Part shown: positions 10,611 to 21,950 of the stretch, one piece after another
How positions within the stretch are numbered: the stretch's first letter is position 1
Layout: each line of letters starts with the position of its first letter
Origin: Eucalyptus grandis
Lineage: Eukaryota; Streptophyta; Magnoliopsida; Myrtales; Myrtaceae
Reading direction: 5' to 3'
NCBI RefSeq assembly: GCF_016545825.1
Contig: NC_052614.1
Span: 60,147,864-60,211,863, forward strand
DNA length: 64,000 bases
Position numbers and translations under genes: made by a program
Notes under the pieces: model-generated
Told to the model about the DNA's origin: nothing
The model's database searches: none
What the model saw: the letters and a program-made list of their open reading frames with translations, nothing else

Positions 10611-11312
10611 TATATATAAGCACTCTCTACAATTGATTCTTTATCTCTCTTCGGGGCATATCGATTGTTTGTGGTCTCGGTCGACCTTCCTTCACGCATG
10701 ATCCCCTCAATCTGTTCACCTTACTCCACCATTGTAGCAAAGTTGATACAAGTGTGGTTGTACATTTTCTTGAAGAAGTCTCGAAGCATGGCTTGAAGTA
10801 GCAATTTCATAGCCTCCTTCTCAAACATGGGTGGATTTACTTGAGATGTGGTGGCTCTCCACTTGAGCACAAGCTTTGAACGTTTCAGTTCTCCTTTTCT
10901 CCACCCGAACCAATTCCTCTTAAGTTGGGGGGATCTTGGTGTTGAACTTATATTGTTAGAGGAATTCATCAACGACATCCTCCCAAGTATGGATCTTCTC
11001 CAAGTCCAGCTCTTTAAATGACGTCAACGTAGGACCAACCAAACTATCCTGAAAGAAGCTAATTAGGAGTAGAGGAAAGTGTATGAGTAGTGGGTCATCT
11101 TGCTCAGATAGTATTTCAAGTAGGTCTTGGGGCACCCAATGCCATCATACTTCCTCATAAACTCGGACTCCTTGTAGAATTCAGGGATTTAACCTTGGTG
11201 AAGGGCAGCAACTTATTGAACCCCTGCAGTTAATAGCCTTGCAACATGTAAAGGCATTCCTCGATCTTTGCAAGGTGTCTTGAACTTTCCGCATCAAAGC
11301 ACGTAGTTGGGG
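10611..11312 (-). pseudogene. gag: Tat Gag capsid region
   Basis: Fragments FMRKYDGIGCPKTYLKYYLSK (near 11130-11170), then WRATTSQVNPPMFEKEAMKLLL and FFKKMYNHTCINFATMVE (10721-10860) match the retrotransposon Gag fold of Tat elements. A coiled-coil-like QLRALMRKVQDTLQRS lies at 11250-11310. Multiple frame changes are present. The N-terminus is lost at the junction with the Gypsy-2 LTR at 11313. Confidence 0.75.
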
Positions 11313-13122
11313 TGTCACGACCTCAACTCCATCTCCAGGGTCACGGGTGACAAAGGTTATTTTCATGACATCCTAGGCTCGTCGCTATCCCGATTCTTTT
11401 TATCTTGTTATTATGCACATGCGGAAACATGAACAAATAACTCCTTAGACAAATGACAGCTGGAAGACTGGGACATACATCATGCAGAACACACTGATTT
11501 ATATTTTGATAGTATTCTTACAAGCCCTTTCTCTACGGGCCTTCTTTTCTTTTTGCATCACACTATAGGTTTTCCGCATAGGCTAAGGGAATTCCTATCT
11601 CTTGTAGCATGACTGCAGCTCACAAAACTTGTGACATCTTGAATTTTCGATTCTATTTTCTATTGAATTAATTGGGCATTTAATTGATGCGTCTATAGGG
11701 CTGTTCTCAAAGTTGATCACTCTCGAGATAACTAGACTAGCTGTGGAAGCCAGTAAGGAATTTTAAGGCAATAGACTTGAGAATTTGACCAGGAATCGGC
11801 TTCTCGATCGTGCTCACCTTTAGAGGTCATTACCGCACGGTTAAAAATTGATTTGAGATCACAGATAGGTCGGTTCGACAGAGATGTGTGGCTAATCATG
11901 GGTGACACCATTGAATTGGAAAATCTCATCGACCAACACTAATTTGATTTTATTGTCATTTTGATACTCTGTGTCTGTAATTGAATCCTCAAGATTTTCA
12001 CGATAATCGAGAGTTGCCAATGTGTTGAGTGGGTTCATTGTGACTCGAAGAAAATTGACCATGGGTCATTTGCCCTAAAAAGTTTTGAAAACTTCCCAAT
12101 AGCCTAGGTCACGCTAAAAATATGCCGAATGAAAATTAATTGCCAATTTGAGTTCGATTTCAGAAATTGAAGATTCTGTCATGTCACAATAAATTCTAGA
12201 ACCCATGACTCAGTCTCAGAAGATTATTCTGACAATCGAGACTTTTTGGGAAAAAGTTGGTTTAGGATCGTTTTTGATCAAACAAGGCCGAGGATTATTT
12301 TTGGTCACAAATTTGAGAAGCATGATGGATATATGGGTGAGGAAAAATGCCAATGGAAGCATTGAGGTGTTAATTAAAATTATTAAGGCCAAATGAGGTT
12401 GAATTTAAGTGAATCAAGTGTCCAATTGGTGGTGAATTGTGGCAAATTCGTAGCTCTCCCATGCCTTAGCCTTTTGGACCACTTCAAATGTTGTAAGGGT
12501 GTCCTTTGGTGGTTGAATGACAGCCATAGAACCTTGGCTTGTTGGACAAGCTCCAGGTGGACAAAGTTGTGGAAATTAAGCTTGGTAGGACCCCTTGGTC
12601 CCCTCATCCCTATGTTCTCTCCCTCTCTCCCTTTGGCCGACCACACCATTCCCTTCCCCCTCTATTTCGCATGCCTACAGCCAACAAGAGGACCGGTAAA
12701 AGAAGCTGCAGCCGTCGCACACCAAGACCGCCCGTGCCATCGTTGTTTTTTTGCCGGAGCTGCGCCACCTTGCCTGTGAGCGCCATCGCCCAACCCCGTC
12801 GTCTCTCTCTCTCCTCACACGATCCAACTGTTGTTTCCGGTCTGTGGAAGCTCAACCAGAGCTGCCTTTCACTGTTTCTTCATCGGTAAAGCCCTGCCAA
12901 GGCCCGATTTGGCCTATTTCCTCTTTCTTGGTCAATCTTCACTTGAAACCGAGTTGTTTGCTTCTGTTTTCAGCCTAGAATAGATCAGGTTTTGTGTGGG
13001 TTTCCAGCCACCTTGCAAGCCCATTTTGAGGTGCTTGTGGGTCTCGGTTCCTAGGCCCACTTCGGAGTGAAACGTCCACCATGACGTTCCCGACGTTTTG
13101 ATATGAACGGATCGTTAAACGG

Positions 13123-14319
13123 GTGAGTTTAGCTCACTAATCCTCACTTAGTAGACTAATGATACTTAAGGGTTGATTATTGTTAATTAAGTAGGATTAG
13201 GTGGTTAAATCAGAGTAGATTAATGATTATTAGTTAATTGAAATGCATGTTAGGTGGTTAGACATAGACATTAGGGAGTAGAAATGCTCTATTATTTATT
13301 GAATGTCTTACAAATTTTTCCCAACCTGTCTCGGGCTCTAATTAGACATTACGGGCCTAAATTTGATTTGTAGTAGTTATTTATTAATTTTCAAAATTAT
13401 AGTAAAAAACAAGGCTAGGATAGTCGACGACCAAAATTTTATGCTGATTGTCGTGGTGCAGTCCATTTATTTATTTGAGCTCTACGTTGAATTGAATTGA
13501 ATTGTTTGTGCAATTTTAGGAATTATTCCTAAATCGATCGAAATTGAGTAATTGATTGGTAGATGGCTGAGTATGGGTATATAGCGCCAGTATTGCTTTG
13601 ATGGGCTATAAAGTAGAGAGAATTGTGAGAGCGAACTGGAAATATTCTTGGCTAAGACCAATCAGGTACGATGTTATTGGACATGATTAGTATGTCACGT
13701 TGGCGAAAACGGCGCAAGAGAGAGAGAGAATGTATGTGACTTATGGACATTCATGGTTCGGTGATTAAGTATATCACTTGGCAAAATCAGTGCCTGAGAG
13801 AATGCACATGAATTGTCTATTACATAAATCACCTTGGCGAAAACAGTGCCTTATGAAAGACATGTGGCTTGCCGATTAGTACATCATCTTGGCGAAAATG
13901 GCACCTTAGAAAATGCATGAGATTGGTGATCGGTACATCATCTTGGCGAAAACGACGCCTTAGAGAATGCATGGGGTTGGTGATCGGTATGTCATTTGGC
14001 AAAAACGGCGCCCAAGAGAATACATATGGTTTGGTGACTAGGTATAGTATTTGGAAATTATAGCATGGATGGAAATGACCTAGAGATGGTCCGATTGACA
14101 TGTAATCGACTAGGTTGATTGATCGATGTATCAATCTGTGATATTATGATTGGGTGCCTATTTGAATTGTGCTAATATGCAGGTGGAATCTGAGCAAGGT
14201 AAGTCCTCCGATCCTTGTGTGCATAGGCAGCCCGTATGGCGTATTGGTTTACTAATCGAGTCTTAGGGGATAGAACTCGCTAAGGCGTGGTCTCATTGGT
14301 TATTGAGTAATCATTTTAG
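13123..14319 (+). other. Putative intron-microexon-intron in the solo LTR
   Basis: Donor GTGAGTTTAG at 13123 lies within a hairpin-forming gtgagtttagctcac. A 16 nt candidate micro-exon at 14183-14198 (gtggaatctgagcaag) is preceded by tgcag and followed by gtaagt. A second acceptor, cattttag, ends at 14319. Interval lengths are 1060 and 121 bp. The same arrangement is present in the LTRs starting at 21698, 50159, 54352 and 61197. Confidence 0.55.
13680..14045 (+). repeat. Minisatellite with ggcgaaaacggcgcc core, about six units
   Basis: Units of roughly 50-70 bp repeat tggcgaaaacggcgcctta...gagaatgcat...ggtgatcggtacatcat with substitutions. It lies inside the putative first intron. The LTR at 54352-57995 has a minisatellite with the same core on the opposite strand. 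Confidence 0.85.
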
Positions 14320-14919
14320 GCCCGTAAATGGCAGCACCTCTACCTCCTTGTCCTCCTATGCATTTTGGCATCTCTGAAGAGATTTCCGAGGTAGCATACC
14401 ACTTCCTAATACACCCATCCATAAGGGTTAGAATATGTGTTGATAGAGTCCAAGGTCTGGGTTGATGTTGGTTAGAATGCCCAGAGGCCCCATGAGTATC
14501 GATCATGGTATCGTTATTACCATGATGGGCGAAGAGGGGGTCCTATTCTGGAAGGTGATGTACCTCTGTACGTTCTAGAAGCAGCGTTCAGATTGGGGAT
14601 AGCAGACCTTGAGGACGGGTTGGTAGTGGATGCAAAAGACCCTAAGCTCAAGACTGTTCATGACTCCCCTTAACCATTAGCAGTAGACTCCAACTGGAAC
14701 ATGCCAGAAGAAGGAGAGATAGTCGATCAAGAGGAGCTGTACCCCGAAGAGAATTGGGAGGAGGGACTAGAGGAGGAGGGATCGGAGGAGAATTACTTGT
14801 TGGATAACCCTGATGATGAGCCAGAAGAAGATGAAGAGTTGGAAGAGAATGAGTTTGATTTTGAAGAATCAGAGGAGGATCAGGATGATGATCCTGAGTA
14901 CGACCCGGATGAGGACTGA
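14320..14919 (+). pseudogene. LTR-encoded ORF, exon 3, acidic C-terminus (degenerate)
   Basis: The frame after the acceptor contains ESKVWVDVG, RSWYRYYHDGRRGGPILEGDVP and LEAAFRLGIADLEDGLVVD, then a 72-codon, strongly acidic tail starting at 14701 (MPEEGEIVDQEELYPEENW) and ending PEYDPDED. Stops near 14392, 14476 and 14671 break it. ESxVWVD followed by WY and GP also occurs in the exon of the 21698-24999 LTR, and the acidic end YDPDED resembles YNPDVD in the 54352 LTR, so the copies seem homologous. I know no named family for this protein. It cannot be a gag or pol part, since it lies in the LTR. Confidence 0.5.
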
Positions 14920-16430
14920 GATCCCATCCTGTTTTGTGAACCTTGTGTACTTGCGGATAGGTGTTAAATCAGACCTATGTTAATAGTATTGTAAAATACT
15001 ATGAGGTGTGGTTATTTAAAAATATGGTTGTGAATTTCATTATGAAAAATATGGCCCTGCTTTTCTATCCCATTGTTTTATTGTCTGGGGATTTATAATT
15101 ACTTCCGCATGTGCATATGAAATTGAAAGGGTTGGCGATACGTCCTGAGATATCACATTTAAAATCGACCAAAGTAAGGGATGTGCGTGTGCCTGAGGAT
15201 TGGGGCATGACAAAACTAACGTGAGACTTCTATGCCTACAAAACTAAAAAATTAAGGATGAGTTTTGGGGAAACTTAGTAATTAAAATTTCTAGTTCTCT
15301 ACTAGGAAAGCATCTCATCATCAAAATCTAGCAAGTACAGCACTCGTAAATATAGTGTCGATGACAGATCAATCACAAGTCTATTGCCACCTTTCGATTA
15401 TCTGTATGTGATCCACTTTCAACTTACCAAATAAGTCATTTCACCAAATAAACTTATCAGCAGCACATAGTAACATATTCAAAAGTTCATTAATCATATC
15501 AATGGTTCTTCCCATACTTTCAGGGGTTTCCAGCCGTAGGCTGGGCATCCGGCCTTAGGTCAAGCATCCCATATTTTCAAGGGCTTCCTAGCTCAACCAA
15601 GGTATTTGACTATCAAGTCAGGCATCCCATTCAATGAATGAGGCATTGTTGCCAACATTATGTGACAACGAACACTTTTTCCTTTTAAGTGTACACACAC
15701 AAGTGTATCACACAAGTCGGCTCTTATCTTTTCCCTTAGCTGACACATGCATGGCCTGAAATGTGTACTCATTCCTTCGTATGTGTCATGAGTTTCTTAT
15801 ACTTCACTAGCAAATATGTCGAGAATGATCTTTGGTCTGTAACTTGAATCAATCATTTAGTGCTAATCCTCGCAATGGATAAGGCTCAGAAATGGTACAT
15901 CTCAATACCGATCCAAGACCTCGAGGCTTGGGTACACCTCGCTTTAGTGACAATCCCAAGCTTGATGGACCTCAGCTCCAACCCGATGTGAATACACGTC
16001 TATCTAGAATGACCATCAGCTCGCAGTTTCATTCAACTCCAAGCATAAAGTTGTTGACACCTAAATTTTGATGATCCGTTTAGTCATTTATCGTATTAAA
16101 AAATTAGGGGTTAATTTTACCCCTAAAAAAATAGTTAATTGCATAGCATATAGTTTTAGGTGCATTTATTTTTTATTTGCATTTACATTGGGCTAGTGAC
16201 GGATAGATTCGAATTGATGGTTCGGAAACTTTAAGTTGATGAGTAAGCCTAAGCCCACGAAGAAAGCAAATTGGTCCAAGCCCATATCCCTGGAGATATT
16301 TTAAGGATTTATCTTTGTGAGATTTCAATTCAAAAGCAAATATTACATTTGGAAGAAAACAAATATTGCGTTTAGAAAAGAAATCATCGTGGATATGGAT
16401 TTGGAAAATTTAAAAACCCTAATCCGTGCC

Positions 16431-16440
16431 CTATAAATAA
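16431..16440 (+). promoter_or_regulatory. TATA box of the solo Tat-type LTR
   Basis: ctataaataa sits about 380 bp into the LTR, preceded by aatccgtgcc. It is the best TATA match in this LTR and would place transcription start near 16465-16475, just at the first copy of the duplicated segment. Confidence 0.55.
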
Positions 16441-17642
16441 GTAAACATACGCAGGGTTTAGAAGGCCATGCAATTGAGACATTCGGCCATATTGAAAGGA
16501 AAAAAATTTAGAGAGAAAAACGTGAGTGGGGGCCACACACAATTGAAGTACGTAGCCGAAGGAGAAGAAAGCGTGAGAGCGAGGCCATCGGCCAGGCCTG
16601 GATAGGTGACAAATCCTGAAGGAGGGGACTTTGGATGCTCATCGCGTAGGCACGAAGGCCATGCAATTGAGACATTCGGCCACATTGAAAAGAATAGTGG
16701 GCGCATCACACGTGCACTTGCAAAGGAAAGCAGAAGGCGGTGCATGTTGTTGTCTTTTGGTCTTTGTCCAAACTTCGATGGAAGAAGGCAGCAAAAGTTG
16801 TGATTTTTATGGCCTCGCTTAATGCAAGCAAGAAGAAGAAAAAATAGAAAAGCATATTGTGAAGCCTCGACGCCAATCACTGCAGATTCAGCGAGCAATC
16901 CCGCAAGCTCCTCAACAAAAGCCAACAAATTGTTCCTTCTTTGTTTCTCGGCGCACTTCAATTCATGGAGTTCATTGTGCTCTTCTTTTTGTAGGTTTTC
17001 CGGTGATCGTCCACACACCAAGAATCCCACCAATCACCGTTGGCGAGCCTAAAGTTCACGGTCAAAAAAATTACTCGAATCTCGATTGAATAATTCCAAG
17101 TGATGGATTTATCTTCTTTTGAATGTTGTCCAGATTGGACAATAACACGTGTGGTTCTTTGTGATCGTGCAAAAGAATCTTCCTTGGCCAGACGAGCGTG
17201 AGCAGCTCGGGCGCGTGGCGATGTGCAAATTTCAGTGAAGAAAAACAGCCATGCTATTTTTTTTGGCCATCCAGCGCGGGTATCATCAACATTGCTGTCC
17301 CTGCACCGTTTACTAGCCTCGCCCCTCCATCACCGTGAGGCCACCATCTCGGCTGCCGTCCAAGCAGCAGATCGCCACCACGATCCACCACTAGTCACCA
17401 TCCACCACCTTGTTGCCTACCGATTGTGATCCCGGTCCGATTGCGCAAAGTCCAAATTTGGAAATCAATATTTGGATTAGGTAAAAATTTCGTTCTATTT
17501 GATTTCCGAATATTTCGTTTCCTCATTTGAAATATCCGTTGATGCACGTGATGGAAATTCCCGATACGCTATGATGTCCGTAATTTCAAGTGGCCTTTCA
17601 AATTAGGAAATCTTCCTAATTTCGCAACGTGCATATGATTGA

Positions 17643-17785
17643 CGGTCCGATTTCATGCTCAAAATACGACCCACAATCGCACGGAAAAATCACCAATCCG
17701 ATCTCATGCTCGAGATATGATTCGTGATTTTATTTAAAAATTGGCCGATCCGATCTCATGTGCGAGATACGATTCGTCAATTTAT
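17643..17785 (+). repeat. Short tandem repeat within the Tat-type LTR
   Basis: Three units of about 50-60 bp with the words gatccgatctcatgctcgagatatgattcgtgat, diverged from each other. No ORF or RNA structure explains it. Confidence 0.7.
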
Positions 17786-19319
17786 TTCCAAAATTAAATG
17801 GACATGGATGATATTTTGCTGGATTTGTTGCTGTGTTGTCCTTTATTTGTTTGCTCCCGTAAAAGGAAAAAAAAACATTTGAGTTAGATTAGATGCATCT
17901 TAGGATATTACTTGTTTTAGGGTTATTTTGCATGTCTAGGATAGGAAATTTATTTATTTCGAATTTCTTAAATAAAAAATACCAAAAACGTAAATTTAGG
18001 ATGTTAGATTTTCGTTTCATTGATTGCATGTTAATTATTTGCCAATCTTAATTTTCGAATTTTTATCAAAAAAACAAAAATGATCATGCATATGTCATGT
18101 AGAATAAATACATTCTTTGCCTGTCATTGCATATTAGGATAAAATTTCATGTTTCATTTTAAGTTTAGATATTAGATACATTGAATTTTAGGATTATTTG
18201 GGTTAAGATAATATTTTAGTTTAAATTAGATTTGGCTTAACCTAATTCCTAATGCAAATTAAATAGAATCTTAATCTAGTTAGATAATTTTCACATTTTT
18301 CCTAATTCCGAATTTCATGAAAAAAAAAAATGTCTTAGAATAAATTAGTTCCATTCTTTAGAATAAATTGCATGCTTATTAGGAAAATAAAAACCATGTG
18401 CACATCATATAGAATTAGGTTCACATGTCATTTAGTGATTTTTGTTAGGTTCATTTAATTAGAAATTGCCTGTCATTAGAATTAGGTCATTAGATTAATT
18501 TAGATTGCATATTTAAGTGTTGCATTTCTTTAATTTCAAATCTCATGGAAAATACAAAAAAAATATTTTTTAGAATAAATCCATCTCATGCTTCAGGATA
18601 GACTACATGCTTATTTATGTCATATCGCTTAGGTCATATAGCTAAGTCATGTCGTCGTGTCATATCATTTCATGTTAAATTAGTGGCATGCATTGCATAA
18701 AGCATGATTCTCATTAATTAAGTGAAAAAAAAAAGAAATTGCGTATTAATTAGAAATCATATTTAGGACTGCTGATGTGAATTCTAAACTAACAACGCAG
18801 ATGCTTTCGTTGCTACGAGGTAAGTCCTGCAATTTATTTATTGCTTTACTTGGGTGTTAAATTGGTGGTTTGCGCACCTGCATGAACTCCTCACATGTTA
18901 GGGAATTAGTTTAAAATCAATTCAAGCTACCTGCAAAACCTTTTTCTAAATAAAAGAAATGGTACCGAAAGGGCGTTAGAGAAATCTAGCGTAATCAAGT
19001 CCCCGTACCCGAATCTCTGGTTCGTAGGAGTAAAGTAAAACTCCCGTTACTTTACTTGGGTTTCTAATCGACCCACCAAAAATAGATTAGTGACAACTCC
19101 TAATTAAAAATCAATTGCATGTTAAAAAAACTTGAACCTAAAGTCGCGAATTGGTATAGGCTTGGGAGAGCCCGAGTTAAGTCTAGGCTTAACAATCTAT
19201 TAGCCAAACCCTAGGTGGTTCACACCCGAAAAATTGGGTCGCGACAAAAGTCCCCGTGTCCATTTAAACTATGGAAATCGGCATGCTTGGTGCCTCACCA
19301 AGACCTCGTGGATTTGGGC

Positions 19320-20690
19320 AATTGATGTGGACATCGAGCCATATTAAGGAGAAGGTGCTAGGGACCCATTGTCTATTCCTACTAGTTCAATTACTCGAGC
19401 GCCGGCCAAGCAATTCAGGCAAGTTGTTGGTGTCATCGTTCGTCATCTTTGGCATGGAGATGACCTTGGAACAAATTTTGAAGAATCTTGCAAATCTTGG
19501 CGTAATATTTGGTGTGGAGATGACCTTGAAACAAATCTTGAAGAATCTTGGAAATCTTGGCGCAATTTGATTATCCAATCACCAAATATTTGATCGAGTC
19601 AAAAAAAAAATTATCTTCTTATTTAGATATTTTCTAGAATATGATGCATTAGATTTCTAGGGCTGGTATTAGGGTTTGTGTGGCAACTAGAAGGCCTATA
19701 TTAAGGACTGGCCGACTTTCTTTGGGAGACAGAGATATATTTTATTTTTCGAGGAAAAGAATTGAGAGGTTCTTTTCTACTATTCTTTTGAGAACTTGAC
19801 CTTATCAAGATTCTCTTGTGGAGGTCGATTCAACTTATTGAGCGAGATAGCAAATTCTTTCGCTTGTGGCATCTATAACATTGGTTGATTGACACGCGTT
19901 CGTCAACAGGTCACGTTCATATTGAGATTGCCGATCACAAGTTCGATTGGAGGTCGAGGTTTGTAATTCGCACCATCCGGGCCTTCGTAGAACAATCTTT
20001 CTGCAACGATTCACATCATTTGGTATCAGAGCTTGCTTCTAGAAGGTCTATTTATCTTTAATTTTTGTTTATATTCAGCAATTTGAGATTTATTGAGCTA
20101 GGGTTTCGCTTCTAGCCAATTTAGGGATCTAATTGCTTTTGTGCGTCCATATGTAATTGTTTGCTATTGGTTTTAATTTTTTTTCCTAGCATCTTAAATT
20201 GTATTTGAGTTCGTCAAAAAAAAAAGAAAAAAAAGAAAAAGTTCATAAAAAAAAGAAGAGAAAGAAAACGCACACAAAAGTGCGCAAGAGAAAAAAAACA
20301 AATTAGTCATAAAAAGAATAGCCGAACAAAAAAAAAATCAAGAAGGCGACTCGTTTGTTAGTAGACCGAATTGAAACAAAATCAGTAGTGATTTGCTTTT
20401 CAATTGGAATTTTGAAAGTTGTACTTGTTGGTTTGAAATTGTTACTTGCTGAAACAAAATCAGTAGTGATCTAATCTTGTTTGATTAGTTTGATTGATTG
20501 TTGTGAGGGGGCTGAGAGATAGATTTTGAGTCCAATAAAGAGCTTGTGAAAAGAGAATACGAGAGGGAAAATGCAAGAGTGTCTAAGCTTAATTGAGAGT
20601 GGAAAAACCTAGACTTGAGTTAAACATGGGGAGTGATAAACACCTTGAGAGAAACACGTGAGGGAGCGATTGGTGAGGATTTTTGTGACT
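19320..20690 (+). mobile_element. Broken LTR element: LTR part, primer site, 5' leader
   Basis: A new sequence starts where the Gypsy-2 LTR similarity ends. The stretch to 20018 is LTR-like: tandem duplicate of about 66 bp (19446-19566), the promoter-like gcctatattaagg, and end ttcacatca. At 20021-20032 tggtatcagagc is a perfect initiator-Met primer site, so the element reads rightward. After it comes an untranslated leader with a purine tract (20212-20345, poly-A/AAG-rich) and repeated gaaacaaaatcagtagtgat words. No gag or pol follows; Tat sequence resumes near 20690. The lineage is unresolved. Confidence 0.65.
20021..20032 (+). other. Primer binding site (initiator Met tRNA)
   Basis: tggtatcagagc is present without mismatch two bases after the presumed LTR terminus ...catca. 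It fixes the polarity of the broken element at 19320-20690. Confidence 0.85.
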
Positions 20691-21697
20691 ATAATCTCAT
20701 CAAAATTTCTCATCATATAACGTAATCTCATCAAAATTTCTTCAAAAGAAATTATACAATTGAAAAGGAACGATGACAAATATTTAATCAAAATGCCTAT
20801 TTTCTAAAAATTACATGAAATGTTCATGAATTTTATTGATACAAATAATTACAAGGGAAACGGAACCTTGCATTCTTGAAGCTTACAAAGTGGTTTGAAT
20901 TTACATGTAATATGAAGATGAATACAAGAAAATCTTGATAGAAAGCAGGGAAACACAAAGGAAATCCCTTTACAAGAAAAGAATATAAAATGGGAACCTA
21001 AGGACTAGGTGGGATCATGTGGAAATGCTTGTTATCATGGGCCAAGTGTTCCTCATCAATCAAGGCATCGTCTTCTGGCTCCTCAATATGAGCTCGTTGA
21101 AAACCTTGAGGCTTGGGAATATCGGGCAATTGAACCTCAAGCTCAGGTTCTACTTGACGATAGATGTAATTGATGGTAGCATGATGAGTCCTCATCTCTC
21201 CCTCCAAGTCGGCTTCATCCACAACGATCACATAATGCAAGGAACTGGAGTACAAATTCCGGTGTGGCTTGAATCGCGGCCTTGATATGGTCAATTTGGT
21301 TTTCCTCAATGACTTCATCATGATAATCAATACAATATAACCCCAATTTGAGGATTGGCAGGATCATTTAAAGCACTCGATATTAGCGGAGTACCCTTAA
21401 AGGGTAATACGGCGTTAAATCTATTAATCCCATGAGGGTGAGTGGGTCGTCAACTCTACTAACAAGGCACAACTAAAGATTTCCAAGCCATCGAAAATGC
21501 CATTGGATTAAGCTAGGGTTGAGGTTTTTGAGGAAATGAAACCATATAGAGAAAGACCATGACGGAAAGAATTCATTTCTTTGGCAAAATCCAAGAGTGG
21601 GATGATGATATTTTGTGACATTGACGATCTTCATGTGGGGCAAATTCTTGGATATGGAAAAGAGCCAAATTTGGAGAAGTCCTAATGGGGCATTAAG
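20691..21697 (-). pseudogene. Tat ORF1, C-terminal part, plus spacer to gag
   Basis: Minus-strand frames at 20998-21697 read RNEFFPSWSFSIWFHFLKNLNP and LIQWHFRWLGNL, and after frame changes YVIVVDEADLEGEMRTHHATI and PDIPKPQGFQRAHIEEPEDD, ending with a stop at 20998. This resembles the large ORF1 that Tat/Ogre elements carry upstream of gag (DUF7745-like). The region 20691-20997 is AT-rich untranslated spacer. The N-terminal part of ORF1 lies at 25000-25200, across the solo LTR. Confidence 0.6.
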
Positions 21698-21950
21698 TGT
21701 CACACCTCGAACCCTGGACATGCGCACATCCCTTGGTGGTCGACTAAATTGTGACGTTCCCAAGACGCATTGCCGACCCAATCGATTTATGCATATGCGG
21801 AAGCGAACTAATAAATCCCTAACCAACAAACAAACACATGGGATAGTAGAACATGCTAACACTTTTTTCATACAATGCATTTTATATACAGTCAAGCCAA
21901 ACATACAATTTATATACAGGAGTCTAAATCAAAAAGAGCTACTAAGCCAC

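Larger units (their letters stand above)
4277..11312 (-). mobile_element. Tat/Ogre-like Gypsy element, gag-pol part
   Basis: A minus-strand Gypsy internal region in the order gag, protease, intron-like segment, RT, RNase H, second (archaeal-like) RNase H, integrase zinc region. The second RNase H and a spacer between protease and RT are hallmarks of the Tat lineage that includes Ogre. The left edge is cut by a Del LTR in integrase, the right edge by the Gypsy-2 LTR fragment at 11313, and a DNA transposon splits gag at 9775-10610. ORF1 and the 5' LTR of what is probably the same element reappear at 20690-21697, 25000-25886 and 25887-31490. Confidence 0.85.
11630..15212 (+). mobile_element. Solo Del-type Gypsy LTR, 3583 bp, TSD AAACT
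   Basis: It begins TGTGACATCTTGAATTTT and ends GGGGCATGACA, flanked by aaact at 11625-11629 and 15213-15217. No primer site or internal domain is present, so it is a solo LTR left by LTR-LTR recombination. Sense is the plus strand, opposite to the other Del-type LTRs here. It holds a pyrimidine-rich, probably transcribed leader (12600-13100), a donor-like site at 13123, a minisatellite (13680-14045), a micro-exon (14183-14198) and a degenerate ORF ending at 14919. Confidence 0.92.
16052..19246 (+). mobile_element. Solo Tat-type LTR, 3195 bp, TSD AAAGT
   Basis: It begins TGTTGACACCTAAATTTTG and ends TTGGGTCGCGACA, flanked by aaagt at 16047-16051 and 19247-19251. The end resembles the Tat LTR at 25887-31490 (sense end GGGTCGCAACA) and the scrap at 31895-32145, and the start resembles the other's TGTTGACGCCTGATTTTTAG. 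No internal sequence is present. A 195 bp internal duplication (16464-16500 recurring at 16657-16694) and a three-copy tatgatccgatctcatg-type repeat at 17643-17785 lie inside. The stretch 17800-18780 is AT-rich with recurrent gaataaat/catgctta words and no gene. Confidence 0.9.
11313..19319 (-). repeat. Gypsy-2 LTR fragment, split into three by two solo LTRs
   Basis: Segments 11313-11629, 15213-16051 and 19247-19319 join to reproduce the first about 1.25 kb (plus-strand order) of the Gypsy-2 LTR at 32146-33396, beginning tgtcacgacctcaactcc. The segments are separated by exact solo LTR insertions with TSDs AAACT and AAAGT. The remaining LTR is missing, and similarity stops near gatttgggc at 19319. 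No primer site lies beside 11313, so this is a 3' or solo LTR edge inserted in Tat gag. The middle segment keeps the family minisatellite at 15505-15640. Confidence 0.82.

Noticed and set aside
13829..14134. Antisense frame of 101 codons over the minisatellite
   Set aside because: It translates repeat units in phase; the frame follows the repeat length and has no relatives.
20021..20032. Primer sites as tRNA gene remnants
   Set aside because: Only the 12 bases complementary to the tRNA 3' end are present, each next to an LTR edge. No cloverleaf can be formed. I found no tRNA or rRNA gene in the window.
20212..20345. A-rich tract as a SINE or LINE tail
   Set aside because: It lies about 180 bp downstream of a perfect primer site and is mixed with G; no pol III boxes or target duplication around it. 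It fits an LTR element leader.
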